Below, piece after piece: positions 32,292 through 41,968 of a stretch of 64,000 nt of DNA. The first letter of the stretch is position 1, and every line of letters starts with the position of its first letter. Location: positions 295,376 to 359,375 of the forward strand of contig JANJTM010000025.1 of the NCBI GenBank assembly GCA_024711125.1, in the 5' to 3' direction. Under the pieces are notes generated by a model, which saw nothing but the letters and a program-made list of their open reading frames with translations, did not search any database and was not told the DNA's origin. The position numbers and the translations under genes were made by a program. The DNA is from Rhodothermales bacterium. GTDB taxonomy: Bacteria; Bacteroidota; Rhodothermia; Rhodothermales; UBA10348.

Positions 32292-33754
32292 TTCGAACCG
32301 CAGCCGTCTTCGCACTCTTCCTGTTCGCCGTCGACCCGGTCTCGGCACGCCAGGCCGACCCGGGATCGCTCAGGCGCGAACTCGCGGCCCTCCTGGCCGA
32401 CGACGCAACGTCCAACGGGTTCTGGGGTGTCGCCGTATACGACCTCGGGCGCGACGAGCCCCTCTTCCGCAACCTGGCCGACAAGAGCTTCGTGCCGGCG
32501 TCCAACACGAAGCTGTATACGACGGCGGCGGCCCTGTCCCTGCTCGGCCCCGATTTCCGGTTCGAAACCGGGCTCTTCGCCGCGGGCGCGGTCGTCGACA
32601 GCGTGCTGCAGGGGCCGTTGCTCGTACGGGGCGGCGGAGACCCTTCCTTCGGGCCACGATTTTCGGGCGACGGCACGCTGGTTTTCCGCCAGTGGGCCGA
32701 CTCGCTCCGATCCATGGGCATCCGGGCGATCGAGGGCGACGTCATAGGGGACGACGACATCTTCGACGACATCCCGCTCGGGAACGGCTGGAGTTGGGAC
32801 GACGAACCGTTCTGGTACGCGGCCGAGATCAGCGGCCTGACCTACTTCGACAACACCATCGACCTTACCGTGCGCGCCTCGGCGGCCGGTGAGCCGGCCC
32901 GCCTCACGTGGGAGCCGCGGTCGACGACCTACGTCGAGGTGCTGAACGCGACGGAAACGCTGCCCCGGGGGTCGCGCATGCGGGAAGGCTACCACAGGGA
33001 CCGCGGCACGAACCGTTTCCGCATTGCGACGGCCGTGCCCGAGGGCACGGTGGAGTTGGAGTCGCTCTCCGTCACCAACCCGACGCTCTACGCCGTCCAC
33101 GTCTTCCGCGAGGTATTGACCGCGAGCGGCATCGTCGTGCTGGGTCGCGCCCGCGACGTGGACGACCTTTCGTTCAAGCCCGATTACTCGACCGCACGCC
33201 GAGTCGCCGTCCATGTCTCCCCCCCGCTGGCCGACATCGTGAAGGTCGTGAACAAGCCCAGCCAGAACCTGTATGCCGAGCAGGTGCTGCGCACGCTCGG
33301 CGCCCGGATTCGGGGCGAAGGCTCGGCCGAAGCGGCATGGAGCGCGGCAATGCCGTTCTTCGCCGAGTCGGGCATCGACACGACACGAATCCAGCTCGTC
33401 GACGGGTCCGGGCTTTCGCGGACCAACCTCGTCACGCCCGACATGACGATCGCCCTGCTGCGCCGCATGTGGACGGCAGATCCCGCGGTCCGGGACGCGT
33501 TCCTGCTTTCCCTGCCGATCGGCGGTGTGGACGGAACGCTGTCCGGGCGTTTCCGCTCGGGCCCGGCCCGAGCCAACGTGCGTGCCAAGACGGGGACGGT
33601 GTCGAACGTGTCCTCGCTGAGCGGATTCGTCACGACGGCCGGCGGATCGACCCTGGCCTTCGCCATCATGAGCAACCACTTCACGACGGCATCCTCGCGC
33701 TCCCGGGCCGTGCAGGACCGCATCGTGGAGGCGCTCGCACGATACGGCCGATAG
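32288..33754 (+). CDS. dacB: D-alanyl-D-alanine carboxypeptidase/endopeptidase (PBP4 family)
   Basis: The 488-residue protein has a signal peptide (about 1-20) and the S13 peptidase motifs: SxxK as SNTK (Ser72, Lys75) in FVPASNTKLYTTAAAL, SxN as SQN in NKPSQNLYAE and KTG in RAKTGTVSNV. The insertion between SxxK and SxN is typical of PBP4. It trims or cleaves murein cross-links in the periplasm. It starts inside the mreC stop codon. The downstream 108-bp gap contains a likely hslV promoter. Confidence 0.92.
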   Translation: MIRTAAVFALFLFAVDPVSARQADPGSLRRELAALLADDATSNGFWGVAVYDLGRDEPLFRNLADKSFVPASNTKLYTTAAALSLLGPDFRFETGLFAAGAVVDSVLQGPLLVRGGGDPSFGPRFSGDGTLVFRQWADSLRSMGIRAIEGDVIGDDDIFDDIPLGNGWSWDDEPFWYAAEISGLTYFDNTIDLTVRASAAGEPARLTWEPRSTTYVEVLNATETLPRGSRMREGYHRDRGTNRFRIATAVPEGTVELESLSVTNPTLYAVHVFREVLTASGIVVLGRARDVDDLSFKPDYSTARRVAVHVSPPLADIVKVVNKPSQNLYAEQVLRTLGARIRGEGSAEAAWSAAMPFFAESGIDTTRIQLVDGSGLSRTNLVTPDMTIALLRRMWTADPAVRDAFLLSLPIGGVDGTLSGRFRSGPARANVRAKTGTVSNVSSLSGFVTTAGGSTLAFAIMSNHFTTASSRSRAVQDRIVEALARYGR

Positions 33755-33763
33755 CACTCCGGT

Positions 33764-33793
33764 TTGACATCCGGATCCGGATTTCGTTGTTTG
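33764..33793 (+). promoter_or_regulatory. putative promoter of hslV
   Basis: TTG within TTTGACAT (33764-33766) and a partial -7 box GTTGTTTG (33786-33793) are 19 bp apart, 70 bp before the hslV ATG. The TA of the box is missing, so the call is tentative. Confidence 0.35.
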
Positions 33794-33862
33794 CGGTGTT
33801 CCGGTCGGAATCTGCGCAGGTTGGCGCGGCAGAATTCTCCCCCTTCCGTTCATGATGCGGTA

Positions 33863-34453
33863 ATGTCGATTCCTTCTTCCGAACGCCCGGTCCTGCACGC
33901 CACCACGGTGGTCGGGGTCCGGCATGCGGGGCGCGTGGCGCTCGGCTCGGACGGTCAGGCCACCCTCGGTGCCACGGTGATGAAGCACAAGGCGCAGAAG
34001 GTCCGGGCGCTCCACGGGGGGCGCATCCTTGCCGGCTTCGCCGGGGCCACGGCCGACGCCTTCACCCTGTTCGAACGATTCGAGGAGAAACTCCAGCAGT
34101 TCGGCGGCAACGTGACGCGTGCCGCCGTCGAGCTGGCGAAGGACTGGCGCACCGACCGTTTCCTGCGGAGACTCGAGGCACTGCTGGCCGTCGCGGCGTC
34201 GGATCGCCTGCTGCTGATCTCCGGAACCGGCGACGTGATCGAGCCCGACGACGAGATCGTGGCCATCGGGTCGGGTGGCCCCTACGCCCTCGCGGCCGCA
34301 CGGGCCCTGCTGGCCCACGCTCCCGGATTGTCGGCCCGGGAGGTCGTCGACCACTCGCTCTCCATCGCCGCCGACATCTGCATCTACACGAATCATCACC
34401 GGACGATTCTCGAGATCGATGCGTCTGCCCCCGACGCCACGACGAATGCCTGA
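33863..34453 (+). CDS. hslV: ATP-dependent protease HslV subunit
   Basis: The 196-residue product carries [21 protein letters not shown] with the catalytic Thr at position 14 (E. coli HslV begins MTT), preceded by a 13-residue leader that must be removed (HA/TT). [15 protein letters not shown] and [12 protein letters not shown] complete the family pattern. HslV forms the peptidase double ring of the HslUV protease. It is separated from hslU by the NYN-domain gene (30 bp and 56 bp gaps), an uncommon arrangement. Confidence 0.93.
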   Translation: MSIPSSERPVLHATTVVGVRHAGRVALGSDGQATLGATVMKHKAQKVRALHGGRILAGFAGATADAFTLFERFEEKLQQFGGNVTRAAVELAKDWRTDRFLRRLEALLAVAASDRLLLISGTGDVIEPDDEIVAIGSGGPYALAAARALLAHAPGLSAREVVDHSLSIAADICIYTNHHRTILEIDASAPDATTNA

Positions 34454-34483
34454 TTTTCTCCCACCTTCACCTTCGTCGACTCC

Positions 34484-35527
34484 ATGTCCTTCCGCCGCGG
34501 CCACAAGCCCACCCTGTCCGAGGCACCGCTCGGGCTGATCCTCGTCGACTACGACAACCTCTTCAACCTGCTCGAGGCCCACACGTCCAAGGGAGAGCAG
34601 CCGCATCGCTTCCTGGTCGCGATGCAGGCCGAACTCCGGCGGTACCTGCAGGATGAACTCTCGATACGAGCGACCCGGTCGATCGCGTTCGGCGATTTCA
34701 CCGACCACGGTATCGATGCGGGCGTCATCCTGACGGACCTGGCCGACAGCGGCATCGAACCGCGCCACGTCCCGGCCTCCCGCGACCGCACCGACGCAGA
34801 GGTCGACCTGACGCTCCGTGCGGCCGAGTTGCTGCACACCCACCGCGACATCGGAGCGTTCGTGATCCTGTCGGGCAATCACTGGTACCTGCCGCTGGTG
34901 CGGCACCTGCACGGCAGCGGCAAGTTCGTCCTCGTCGCCTCCCTCGAACTTCCGCCCCAGGTCACCGGGCTGCCGTCCGGCATATCGGACGCGTATCTCA
35001 ACGCCCGATTCCTGCTCGACGCCCGCTCCAGGGAATCGATCAGGGATTCGCGGCCGGCCTCGCGCGAGCCGGAGGGCGGCCAGGAAGGTGCGCCGACCGA
35101 GTCGGCCCAGTCCCGCGCCCCCGAGGTCACGACCCCGATCGAGGATGCCGGTGCGTTGCACGCGCTCGAAATCCTCGAGGAGTATTTCGGCCAGTACGAG
35201 GAAGTGTACCTCACGCCGCTCCTCCGCAAGCTCACCGAGGCCCTCGACCCCGAGGACGGTGAACCCAAGGATGCCGTCAGCATCCTCCAGGAATCCGGAG
35301 CCGTCTGGCTCGAGAAGCGGCGCGGATTCCCGTACGACTACACCGTACTCCTCGTCAATGGCGACCATCCGGACGTGCAGCAGGTCCGCGAGTCTTTCGC
35401 CGAGGGTGCCGACGGCGCCGCCGACGGGTACGAGGACGACTTCGAGGATTCGGCCGACGGAGACGATTTCGAGGACGACTACGACGAGGAGGGCGAGGAG
35501 GGCGAGGAGACCGACGACCGCCGCTGA
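34484..35527 (+). CDS. NYN-domain (PIN-like) protein with winged-helix-like module and acidic tail
   Basis: The 347-residue protein begins with a NYN/LabA-like nuclease domain: [16 protein letters not shown] (first Asp), [20 protein letters not shown] (second acidic site) and [18 protein letters not shown] (third; Asn sits where a catalytic Asp is common). Residues about 215-310 ([39 protein letters not shown]) look like a winged-helix or LOTUS-like domain. The last about 45 residues are nearly all Asp/Glu with Gly. NYN domains are RNases in RNA turnover or quality control; RNA or DNA as substrate is inference. It lies between hslV and hslU on the same strand, so it may be linked to HslUV. 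Confidence 0.7.
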   Translation: MSFRRGHKPTLSEAPLGLILVDYDNLFNLLEAHTSKGEQPHRFLVAMQAELRRYLQDELSIRATRSIAFGDFTDHGIDAGVILTDLADSGIEPRHVPASRDRTDAEVDLTLRAAELLHTHRDIGAFVILSGNHWYLPLVRHLHGSGKFVLVASLELPPQVTGLPSGISDAYLNARFLLDARSRESIRDSRPASREPEGGQEGAPTESAQSRAPEVTTPIEDAGALHALEILEEYFGQYEEVYLTPLLRKLTEALDPEDGEPKDAVSILQESGAVWLEKRRGFPYDYTVLLVNGDHPDVQQVRESFAEGADGAADGYEDDFEDSADGDDFEDDYDEEGEEGEETDDRR

Positions 35528-35583
35528 GCACGGCTTCCGCACGACCGCTCGCCGCCCACCCCAGCCCGTACCCGAGACCCCGA

Positions 35584-36969
35584 ATGATCAGGGAACTCAC
35601 GCCGCACCAGATCGTCGCGGAACTGGACCGGTACATCGTCGGCCAGGACGAAGCCAAGAAGAGCGTGGCGATCGCGCTCCGCAACCGGTGGAGGCGCATG
35701 AACGCTCCCGCCGACATGCGGGACGAGATCATGCCCAACAATATCATCATGATCGGGCCGACGGGCGTGGGAAAGACCGAGATCGCCCGCCGCCTCGCAC
35801 GCCTTGCCGGAGCCCCGTTCGTCAAGGTGGAAGCGACCAAGTTCACCGAGGTGGGATACGTCGGAAGGGACGTGGACAGCATGATCCGCGACCTCGCCGA
35901 CATCGGGGTGAACATGGTGCGCGAGGAACACGCCGCCGCGGTCCAGGACCGGGCGAGGGAACTCGGAGAGGAGCGCATCCTGGACCTGCTGATCCCTGCG
36001 ACCCCGACGGCCCCTCGCACCGGGTTCGGCGTTTCGGGCTCCGAGTCGTCCGAAACGGCCGAAGAGAGCGAACTCAGGGCACGGACGCGCGAGCGTTTCC
36101 GCAACATGCTTCGCCGCGGTGAACTCGACGAGCGCGAGGTCGAAGTCGAGGTGTCGTCCGACTCCGGCAACCCCATGCTGCAGGTATTCGGGCCGCTCGG
36201 CATCGAGGAAATGGGCGTCAATCTGCAGGATCTCTTCGGCGGGCTCGGCGGAAAGAAGCGCAAGAAGCGCCGGATGAAGATCGCCGAGGCGCGATCGGTG
36301 CTGGCGCAGGAGGAGGCGGCGAAACTCGTCGACATGGACAAGGTGACCCGCGAGGCGCTGGAGCGGGTGCAGCAGTCGGGCATCGTGTTCATCGACGAGA
36401 TCGACAAGGTCGCGGTCCGAGGCGCTGCCGGGCGTTCCGGCCCGGACGTTTCGCGAGAAGGAGTGCAACGGGACCTGCTTCCCATCGTGGAAGGGTCGGT
36501 GGTAACCACCAAGCACGGCGTCGTCAAGACCGACCACGTGCTGTTCATCGCCTCCGGCGCCTTCCACGTGTCGAAGCCAAGCGACCTCATCCCCGAACTG
36601 CAGGGGCGATTCCCGATACGGGTCGAGCTTCGCAGCCTGACCGAGGAGGATTTCGTACAGATCCTCACGGCCCCGCGCAACGCGCTCCTCAAGCAGTACG
36701 AGGCCCTCCTGGCGGCCGAAGAGGTTGCGGTCTCCTTCACCGACGGCGCGGTACGGGCGATCGCTCGCCTGGCCGCCAAGGTCAATTCCGAGGTGGAGAA
36801 CATCGGCGCGCGCCGTCTCCACACCATCCTGACCACCCTGCTCGAGGAACTCCTGTTCGACGTGCCGGATGCGTATTCCGGGGACTCCGTCGTCGTGGAC
36901 GAGGCGCTGGTCGCTCGCAAGCTCGAGGGCGTCGTCACGAATCGGGACCTCAGCCAGTACATCCTCTGA
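35584..36969 (+). CDS. hslU: ATP-dependent protease ATPase subunit HslU
   Basis: The 461-residue protein has the AAA+ signature of Hsl[21 protein letters not shown], Walker A GPTGVGKT (58-65), [17 protein letters not shown], Walker [13 protein letters not shown] and the C-terminal [14 protein letters not shown] with the DLSQYIL end that docks into HslV. It unfolds substrates for HslV. ATG 35584. It is the third gene of hslV-NYN-hslU; the GNAT gene begins 5 bp after its stop. Confidence 0.95.
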   Translation: MIRELTPHQIVAELDRYIVGQDEAKKSVAIALRNRWRRMNAPADMRDEIMPNNIIMIGPTGVGKTEIARRLARLAGAPFVKVEATKFTEVGYVGRDVDSMIRDLADIGVNMVREEHAAAVQDRARELGEERILDLLIPATPTAPRTGFGVSGSESSETAEESELRARTRERFRNMLRRGELDEREVEVEVSSDSGNPMLQVFGPLGIEEMGVNLQDLFGGLGGKKRKKRRMKIAEARSVLAQEEAAKLVDMDKVTREALERVQQSGIVFIDEIDKVAVRGAAGRSGPDVSREGVQRDLLPIVEGSVVTTKHGVVKTDHVLFIASGAFHVSKPSDLIPELQGRFPIRVELRSLTEEDFVQILTAPRNALLKQYEALLAAEEVAVSFTDGAVRAIARLAAKVNSEVENIGARRLHTILTTLLEELLFDVPDAYSGDSVVVDEALVARKLEGVVTNRDLSQYIL

Positions 36970-36973
36970 CCCG

Positions 36974-37906
36974 TTGACCGTCGACGCAAGCGATCCGGCC
37001 GCTCTCGGCGTCTTCCGCCGCCTGGCGCCCCTCGTCGACGCGGCCGAGCCCTGCCAGTCGCCCGAATACGTGATCCGGACAGCCGCGGTAGCGGGTCGCC
37101 GGGCCTACGTGGTTTCGACGCCCGGCGGCGACGCCGCGGCATGCGTCACGGTCCGGGCGATCGGACCGTTCCGACAGGTCATCCTTCCGCCCTTCACACC
37201 GTACAGCGCGATCTTCTCGACGCCCTCGTCCGCCGAGACCCTGGCCGCCACGCTCGAGGACCGGTTTGACGAGACCATCCTTCACCTGGCCCCCGGAGAC
37301 GTCTTCCTGGATGCCGCGACGGCGCGCGGATGGCGCGTGGCGTGGCTGGGGACCTACGTGATGGACCCCGCGGTGGCCCGGGACCCTTCGACCTGGTCGC
37401 AGAGCGCTTCCCGCAACTTCCGCAGGAGCGTCGGTACGCACCACGTGGCCCTCGAGCCGGACGGGGCCGGCGTGATCGCCTCGCTGTGCGCGGCCGGGTA
37501 TGTCCGCTCGGGACACCGACCGCCGCTTCCTCCCGACCGCTTCGACCGCCTCGCCGATTCCATCGTCGGTGCCGGCATGGGGAGACCCTGGATCTGCCGC
37601 AACGGCGACGGAGTGCCCGTCGCCGGCGTGGTGACCCTCGAGACCGGGCGCTCGAGCAGCTACTGGATGGCCGGCGGGTTGCCGGGAGACGGCATGACGG
37701 TCCTGCTGGGCAGCCTGTTCAGCCGTCTCGCCGACGAGGGCGTGCGGCATTTCGACTTCGTGGGCGCGAATACGCCTTCGATCGCCGAGTTCAAGCGCAG
37801 GTTCGGCCCGCAGCTCGTACGGTACCCCGTCGTGCGTCACACACGCTCCCGCTGGATCGCGTTCGCCCGGGCGATGCGCTCCCGCGTTCGGGGAGGCGGG
37901 CCATGA
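36974..37906 (+). CDS. GNAT/FemAB-like acyltransferase
   Basis: The 310-residue protein shows a split acyltransferase fold: an N-terminal part (FRQVILPPFTPYSAIF) and a C-terminal GNAT half (GVPVAGVVTLETGRSSSYWM, GMTVLLGSLFSRLADEGVRHFDFVGANTPSIAEFKRRFG) as in BioF2-like/FemAB-type acetyltransferases that modify peptidoglycan or polysaccharides. The start is TTG at 36974 (MTVDASDP), 5 bp after hslU; no ATG is available upstream in frame without overlapping hslU. Its stop overlaps the next ATG (ATGA), so it belongs to an operon of membrane and polysaccharide genes. Substrate unknown. Confidence 0.72.
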   Translation: MTVDASDPAALGVFRRLAPLVDAAEPCQSPEYVIRTAAVAGRRAYVVSTPGGDAAACVTVRAIGPFRQVILPPFTPYSAIFSTPSSAETLAATLEDRFDETILHLAPGDVFLDAATARGWRVAWLGTYVMDPAVARDPSTWSQSASRNFRRSVGTHHVALEPDGAGVIASLCAAGYVRSGHRPPLPPDRFDRLADSIVGAGMGRPWICRNGDGVPVAGVVTLETGRSSSYWMAGGLPGDGMTVLLGSLFSRLADEGVRHFDFVGANTPSIAEFKRRFGPQLVRYPVVRHTRSRWIAFARAMRSRVRGGGP

Positions 37907-39540
37907 ACCGTACCGCCGCATTCGGCGCCATCGCCGCGACGATCCTCGCCCCGGGCGTGTACCTGGCGAGATTCGGCTATCGTTTCGGAGCCAGCGACCA
38001 GGACGAATGGCTGCCCTGGCTGCTCGCACGCGTCGAGCCCGAACTGCTGCGCACCGACTGGTTCGTCGGTGTGCAGGAGAGCGCATTCAACGTCCGAAGC
38101 GGGTTCGTGGCCGCGCTCACGCCGATGGCCCAGGCGCTGTCGGTCGAGGTTGCCGTCGCAGTCGTCTTCGTGGGTTCGTGGGCGCTGCTCTCGTGGTCTG
38201 TCTACGACGTGTCGCGTACCCTGTCCGGGAATGCTGCTCCCGCAGTCGTCGCCACCGTGCTTGCCCTGGCCGTACTTCCCCGCTGGACCCTGGGCGGGAA
38301 CGCGCTCGGATCGTCCATGCTGGTCCCGAGCCTCACCGGATGGGCCCTCGCGTTGGCCGGAATGGCCCTCTTCCTTCACAGGCGGCCGTTCGCGGCCGGC
38401 ATTCTCGTCGGAATCGCCGCCTGGGTGCAATTTCTGGCGGGTCTCCATGTCGGAGCCGCGATAGCGGCCGGGGCGCTGGCGGCGGGGCTCGTCGATCGTT
38501 CGTGGTTCGGGCCCGCGGCGCGTTTTGCCGTCACGGCCGTATGCATCGCCGCTCCGGTCGCCGTCGCGGTCGCCGATTCCGCGGCCCCGGCGCAGGTCGG
38601 GACCGGCGAACCGGATTTCCTGGTCCTGCTCACGCGGTTCCGCGCTCCTCACCACTACCTGCCTGACGCGTTCCCGGTGACCGACATCGTGCGAACGGCG
38701 ATCGTGGCGGCGATAGGCGTCGTATCGTTGGCCCTGGCTCCCCGGTTCCGTGAACGGCCTGCCGGTGCGTTCGCCGCAGGCGTGCTCGCGTTGGCAGGTT
38801 TCGCCATCGCGTCGGGCTGGCTGGCGGGCGAAGGCGACCGCGTCGGCAGTCTCGTACTGCTGCAACCGTTCCAGCATTCGATGCTCTCGCTCGTGGCGTC
38901 GGCCGCCCTCGCGGCCGGTGCGGCCTGGAATCACCTCGGCTCCACGGCAACGATCCTGGAACGGCGCCTGCTCTCGTTGCCCGGAATGGCCATGGCGGCA
39001 GTGCTCGCGGCCACGCTCCTGACGGTCTACCCGCTTCGGCGACCGACGCCGGGCACGCTCGACGCGGTCGCCGACTGGGCCCGGGAGGGCACTTCGACGG
39101 ATGCGCTGTTCGCCCTACCCCCGGCCGCCACCGGGTTCGCCTACCGCTCTCAGCGCGCGGTATTCGTCTCCTACAAGACGGTCGCGTTCGACGAGGCGAA
39201 CCTCCGGGCCTGGTACCGCAGGTTGAGAGACGTCGCGCCGAACGCCGCGACGGTGACCGGGGCTCTGCCCTCCGATCCGCGAAGCGGCCCCGGGGACCTC
39301 ATGGCGCGGTTGGACGCCGACTGGGAGACGCTGCAGACCGCCGACCTTCATGCCCTCGCCCGCCGGCACGGAATCACGCATTTCGTTCGGTCCACGGCCC
39401 TTCCCGGCGCCGAACCGGGATTCTCCCTGCTCGCCCTGAAGCACGGCTACCGCGTATACGGCTGGAACGGGGCGCACGCGCCGCCCGCCGTGTCGATCCC
39501 GGGCGAATCTGCCACGGACGAAGGGTCCAGGGTACCATGA
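37903..39540 (+). CDS. polytopic inner-membrane protein, unknown function
   Basis: The 545-residue protein has about ten transmembrane helices (residues about 5-380), often with YLARFGYRFGASDQDEWLPW at the start, similar in topology to polytopic GT-C-type proteins. Conserved acidic residues occur in the first periplasmic loop (DQDEW, VEPELLRTDWF). The C-terminal about 150 residues are soluble (VADWAREGTSTDALFALPP, ITHFVRSTAL), a pattern common in membrane glycosyltransferases with a periplasmic tail. No catalytic motif can be confirmed. It is coupled to the GNAT gene upstream and the flippase gene downstream. Confidence 0.65.
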   Translation: MNRTAAFGAIAATILAPGVYLARFGYRFGASDQDEWLPWLLARVEPELLRTDWFVGVQESAFNVRSGFVAALTPMAQALSVEVAVAVVFVGSWALLSWSVYDVSRTLSGNAAPAVVATVLALAVLPRWTLGGNALGSSMLVPSLTGWALALAGMALFLHRRPFAAGILVGIAAWVQFLAGLHVGAAIAAGALAAGLVDRSWFGPAARFAVTAVCIAAPVAVAVADSAAPAQVGTGEPDFLVLLTRFRAPHHYLPDAFPVTDIVRTAIVAAIGVVSLALAPRFRERPAGAFAAGVLALAGFAIASGWLAGEGDRVGSLVLLQPFQHSMLSLVASAALAAGAAWNHLGSTATILERRLLSLPGMAMAAVLAATLLTVYPLRRPTPGTLDAVADWAREGTSTDALFALPPAATGFAYRSQRAVFVSYKTVAFDEANLRAWYRRLRDVAPNAATVTGALPSDPRSGPGDLMARLDADWETLQTADLHALARRHGITHFVRSTALPGAEPGFSLLALKHGYRVYGWNGAHAPPAVSIPGESATDEGSRVP

Positions 39541-40979
39541 GCCCTGCCCACGAGACTGCGAACCGCGCCGGGATGGCCCGACCCGTCGCCGTGCTGGCTT
39601 CCGGCACGACACTGGCGTTCGCCATCGGATACGTCTCTAAGATCCTTCTCCTGCGTCTTTACGCACCGGCCGACTTCGGCGTCTTCGACGTCGTGATCGC
39701 CGTCGCGGCCACGCTTCTTCCGGTGGCCTCCCTCCGGTACGAGGATGCCATCGTACTCCCGGAGGACGACGGCGAGGCGAGGGATCTGTTCTGGCTCTCG
39801 GCGGGCCTATCGCTCCTGTTCGTGGGGATCGTCGCGATTGCAGCCGTCGTCCTCGTCGGCTCCCTGGATTCGCTCGGGCCCGATGGCAGCATTGACGCCG
39901 GTTGGCTGCTCGCCGTGGCTCCCGTCCTGCTGGCGCTGCGGGCCTCCAAGCTCTTCGAGCTCTGGCTCATCCGGCGCGAGCGCTTCGGCGTCGTAGCCGG
40001 CGCCAACGTGACGCAGGCCGGGGTCATGACGGTCCTGAGGGTACTGAAGGGCCTGGCCAGCCCGGCCCCCGACGGGTTGATCGGCGGTTTCGTCGCGGGG
40101 CACGCGGCGGCCGCGACGGTCCAGGGTGTGCGTGCGGTCCCGGACGTCCTGTCGGTAGCGGGACGCACGTCGAGGTCCCGGATTGCGACGGCGGCAAGGA
40201 ACTACCGGCGTTTCGCCGTCTATTCGACTCCGGCGACGCTCGCAGCCGCCCTGGTCACGAGGCTTCCGTATTTCCTGCTGCTGGCCTGGTTTTCGGTCGA
40301 GGTGGTCGGCTGGTTCGGCCAGGCCTTCAACGTGGTCTACGTACCCCTGGCGCTGGTTACCGGAGCGGTCGGCCAGGTCTTCTTCGTGCGTGCCGCCCGT
40401 TCGGTCGACGACGGAAGCCTGCCGCGGCTCGCCGGAAGCGTGCATGAGCGACTGGTCCTTGCGACCGTGTTTCCCGTCGCCGTGACGGCCGCGGTCGCGC
40501 CCGACCTGTTCGCCGTCCTCTTCTCCGAGGCGTGGCGCACCGCCGGATCCTTCGTGCTGCCGCTCTCCGGATGGATCGTCCTGACGGCCGTCGGATCGCC
40601 GCTGACCCGGCTCTTCGATGTGCTGCGCCGGCAGCCCGTCGATTTCGCGGTCACCCTTCTCCTGCTGGCGGCGACGGCCGCGGCGCTCGTCCTCGGCGGA
40701 CTCAGCGGCAGCGTGCACACCACGCTGCTGCTGCTCGGCGTACTCGGAGCGGCGGCCAGGGCCGTGCAGGTCGTGACGGCCCTGCGCGTCGCGGGAGTTC
40801 CGGCAGGGAACGTATCGAAACCGTGGATCACATGGGGAATCCCCGCGGTCGCCGCATCCGCCTTGCTGCATCAGCTGGCCGCGACGGCAGACCCCGCGTG
40901 GACGCTCGCCGCGTGGGCGGCACTGCTCGTAGCCTGGGCCACGGCCGCGTATCACCGGTGGAAATCGACCGAACCATGA
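39537..40979 (+). CDS. MATE/Wzx-type polysaccharide flippase
   Basis: The 480-residue protein has 12 or so transmembrane helices with charged residues between them, and the layout of a Wzx/RfbX-like exporter: VAVLASGTTLAFAIGYVSKIL, LLRLYAPADFGVFDVVIAVA, LRYEDAIVLP near the N-terminus and a central VTRLPYFLLLAWFSVEVVG. The family translocates undecaprenyl-linked oligosaccharides across the inner membrane. Overlaps the upstream polytopic gene (ATGA) and the downstream EEP gene (ATGA). No glycan synthesis genes except a GNAT protein are nearby. Confidence 0.8.
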   Translation: MSPAHETANRAGMARPVAVLASGTTLAFAIGYVSKILLLRLYAPADFGVFDVVIAVAATLLPVASLRYEDAIVLPEDDGEARDLFWLSAGLSLLFVGIVAIAAVVLVGSLDSLGPDGSIDAGWLLAVAPVLLALRASKLFELWLIRRERFGVVAGANVTQAGVMTVLRVLKGLASPAPDGLIGGFVAGHAAAATVQGVRAVPDVLSVAGRTSRSRIATAARNYRRFAVYSTPATLAAALVTRLPYFLLLAWFSVEVVGWFGQAFNVVYVPLALVTGAVGQVFFVRAARSVDDGSLPRLAGSVHERLVLATVFPVAVTAAVAPDLFAVLFSEAWRTAGSFVLPLSGWIVLTAVGSPLTRLFDVLRRQPVDFAVTLLLLAATAAALVLGGLSGSVHTTLLLLGVLGAAARAVQVVTALRVAGVPAGNVSKPWITWGIPAVAASALLHQLAATADPAWTLAAWAALLVAWATAAYHRWKSTEP

Positions 40980-41833
40980 ACCTCCCGCACGGCCTGCAAC
41001 GGATGGGACTCGTCCTGGCGACGGCCCTCGCCGTCAGCCTCTCCGGTTGTCGCGAAGGGACCGACGCCCTGAGGGTCGTGACCTGGAATCTCCGGTTCGA
41101 CAATCCGGGGGACGGACCCGACGCATGGCCCAACCGGCGCGACGAAGTGATGGCGTGGATCCGGGCCGAAGACGCCGATCTGCTGGCTTTCCAGGAGGCG
41201 CTGGTTTCCCAGGTCCGGGAACTGGAGGAGACGCTTCCCGGCTACGTCCGCCTGGGAGTCGGACGAGACGACGGCTCGGAGGCCGGCGAATTCTCTCCGC
41301 TGTTCTATCGCACCGACCGGTTCGATATCGTCGAACAGGGAACATGGTGGCTGTCGGAACGCCCGGACTCGGTCGGCAGCGTCGGTTGGGACGCCGCGCT
41401 TCCCCGGATCGCGACGTGGGCGCGCCTGCGCGAACGCGGCAGCGGGCGGTCGCTGGTTTTCGTGTCGACGCACTTCGACCACGTGGGTGCCCTCGCCCGG
41501 TTCGAATCGGCCCGGCTGCTGTCTGGACGTCTGTCCGGCGCGCCGTCCGACGAGCCGGTCATCCTGGCGGGCGACTTCAATTTCGCCGACACGTCCGACG
41601 CCTGGCAGGCGCTCTCCCGGGCCGGCTGGACCGACGCATACGTGGCCGCGGGGCGGCCCGCTCCCCGCGGCACCTTCACGGGGTTCGACCCCGGGACGCC
41701 GGAAGGAGAGCGTATCGATTACGTCTTCGTGCGGGGCGACGCGGCCGTGCGCGCCTACCGCGCCGACTCGCCCATGCAGGGTGAACGTCGCGCGTCGGAC
41801 CATCGGCCCGTGACGGTCGATCTCGCCTGGTAA
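40976..41833 (+). CDS. endonuclease/exonuclease/phosphatase-fold lipoprotein
   Basis: The 285-residue protein has a signal with lipobox SLSGC (Cys25) and the EEP fold: RVVTWNLRFD, Glu in LLAFQEALVSQV, STHFDHVG, VILAGDFNFADTSD and ASDHRPVTVDL with the final catalytic His/Asp. Such secreted EEP proteins are phosphodiesterases or nucleases; the fold alone does not decide. It is the last gene of the run from hslV through the flippase. No terminator hairpin with a T tract is visible on the plus strand after it. Confidence 0.85.
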   Translation: MNLPHGLQRMGLVLATALAVSLSGCREGTDALRVVTWNLRFDNPGDGPDAWPNRRDEVMAWIRAEDADLLAFQEALVSQVRELEETLPGYVRLGVGRDDGSEAGEFSPLFYRTDRFDIVEQGTWWLSERPDSVGSVGWDAALPRIATWARLRERGSGRSLVFVSTHFDHVGALARFESARLLSGRLSGAPSDEPVILAGDFNFADTSDAWQALSRAGWTDAYVAAGRPAPRGTFTGFDPGTPEGERIDYVFVRGDAAVRAYRADSPMQGERRASDHRPVTVDLAW

Positions 41834-41936
41834 CGACGGCCACCGGCCCGCCCTGCCGCCGACGGGACACCCCGCATCCGCTGGACCCCGCCCTTCGCGA
41901 CTCCGCCCGGGCAGGAACCTGCCCACCGAAACGGAA

Positions 41937-41966
41937 AGGCCCCGAACCTGGACCGGTCCGGGGCCT
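41937..41966 (-). terminator. terminator downstream of tRNA-Gly
   Basis: Read on the minus strand, AGGCCCCG (41966-41959) pairs with CGGGGCCT (41944-41937), then TTTCC. It begins about three bases after the tRNA 3' end. The T tract is short. Confidence 0.6.
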
Positions 41967-41968
41967 GG

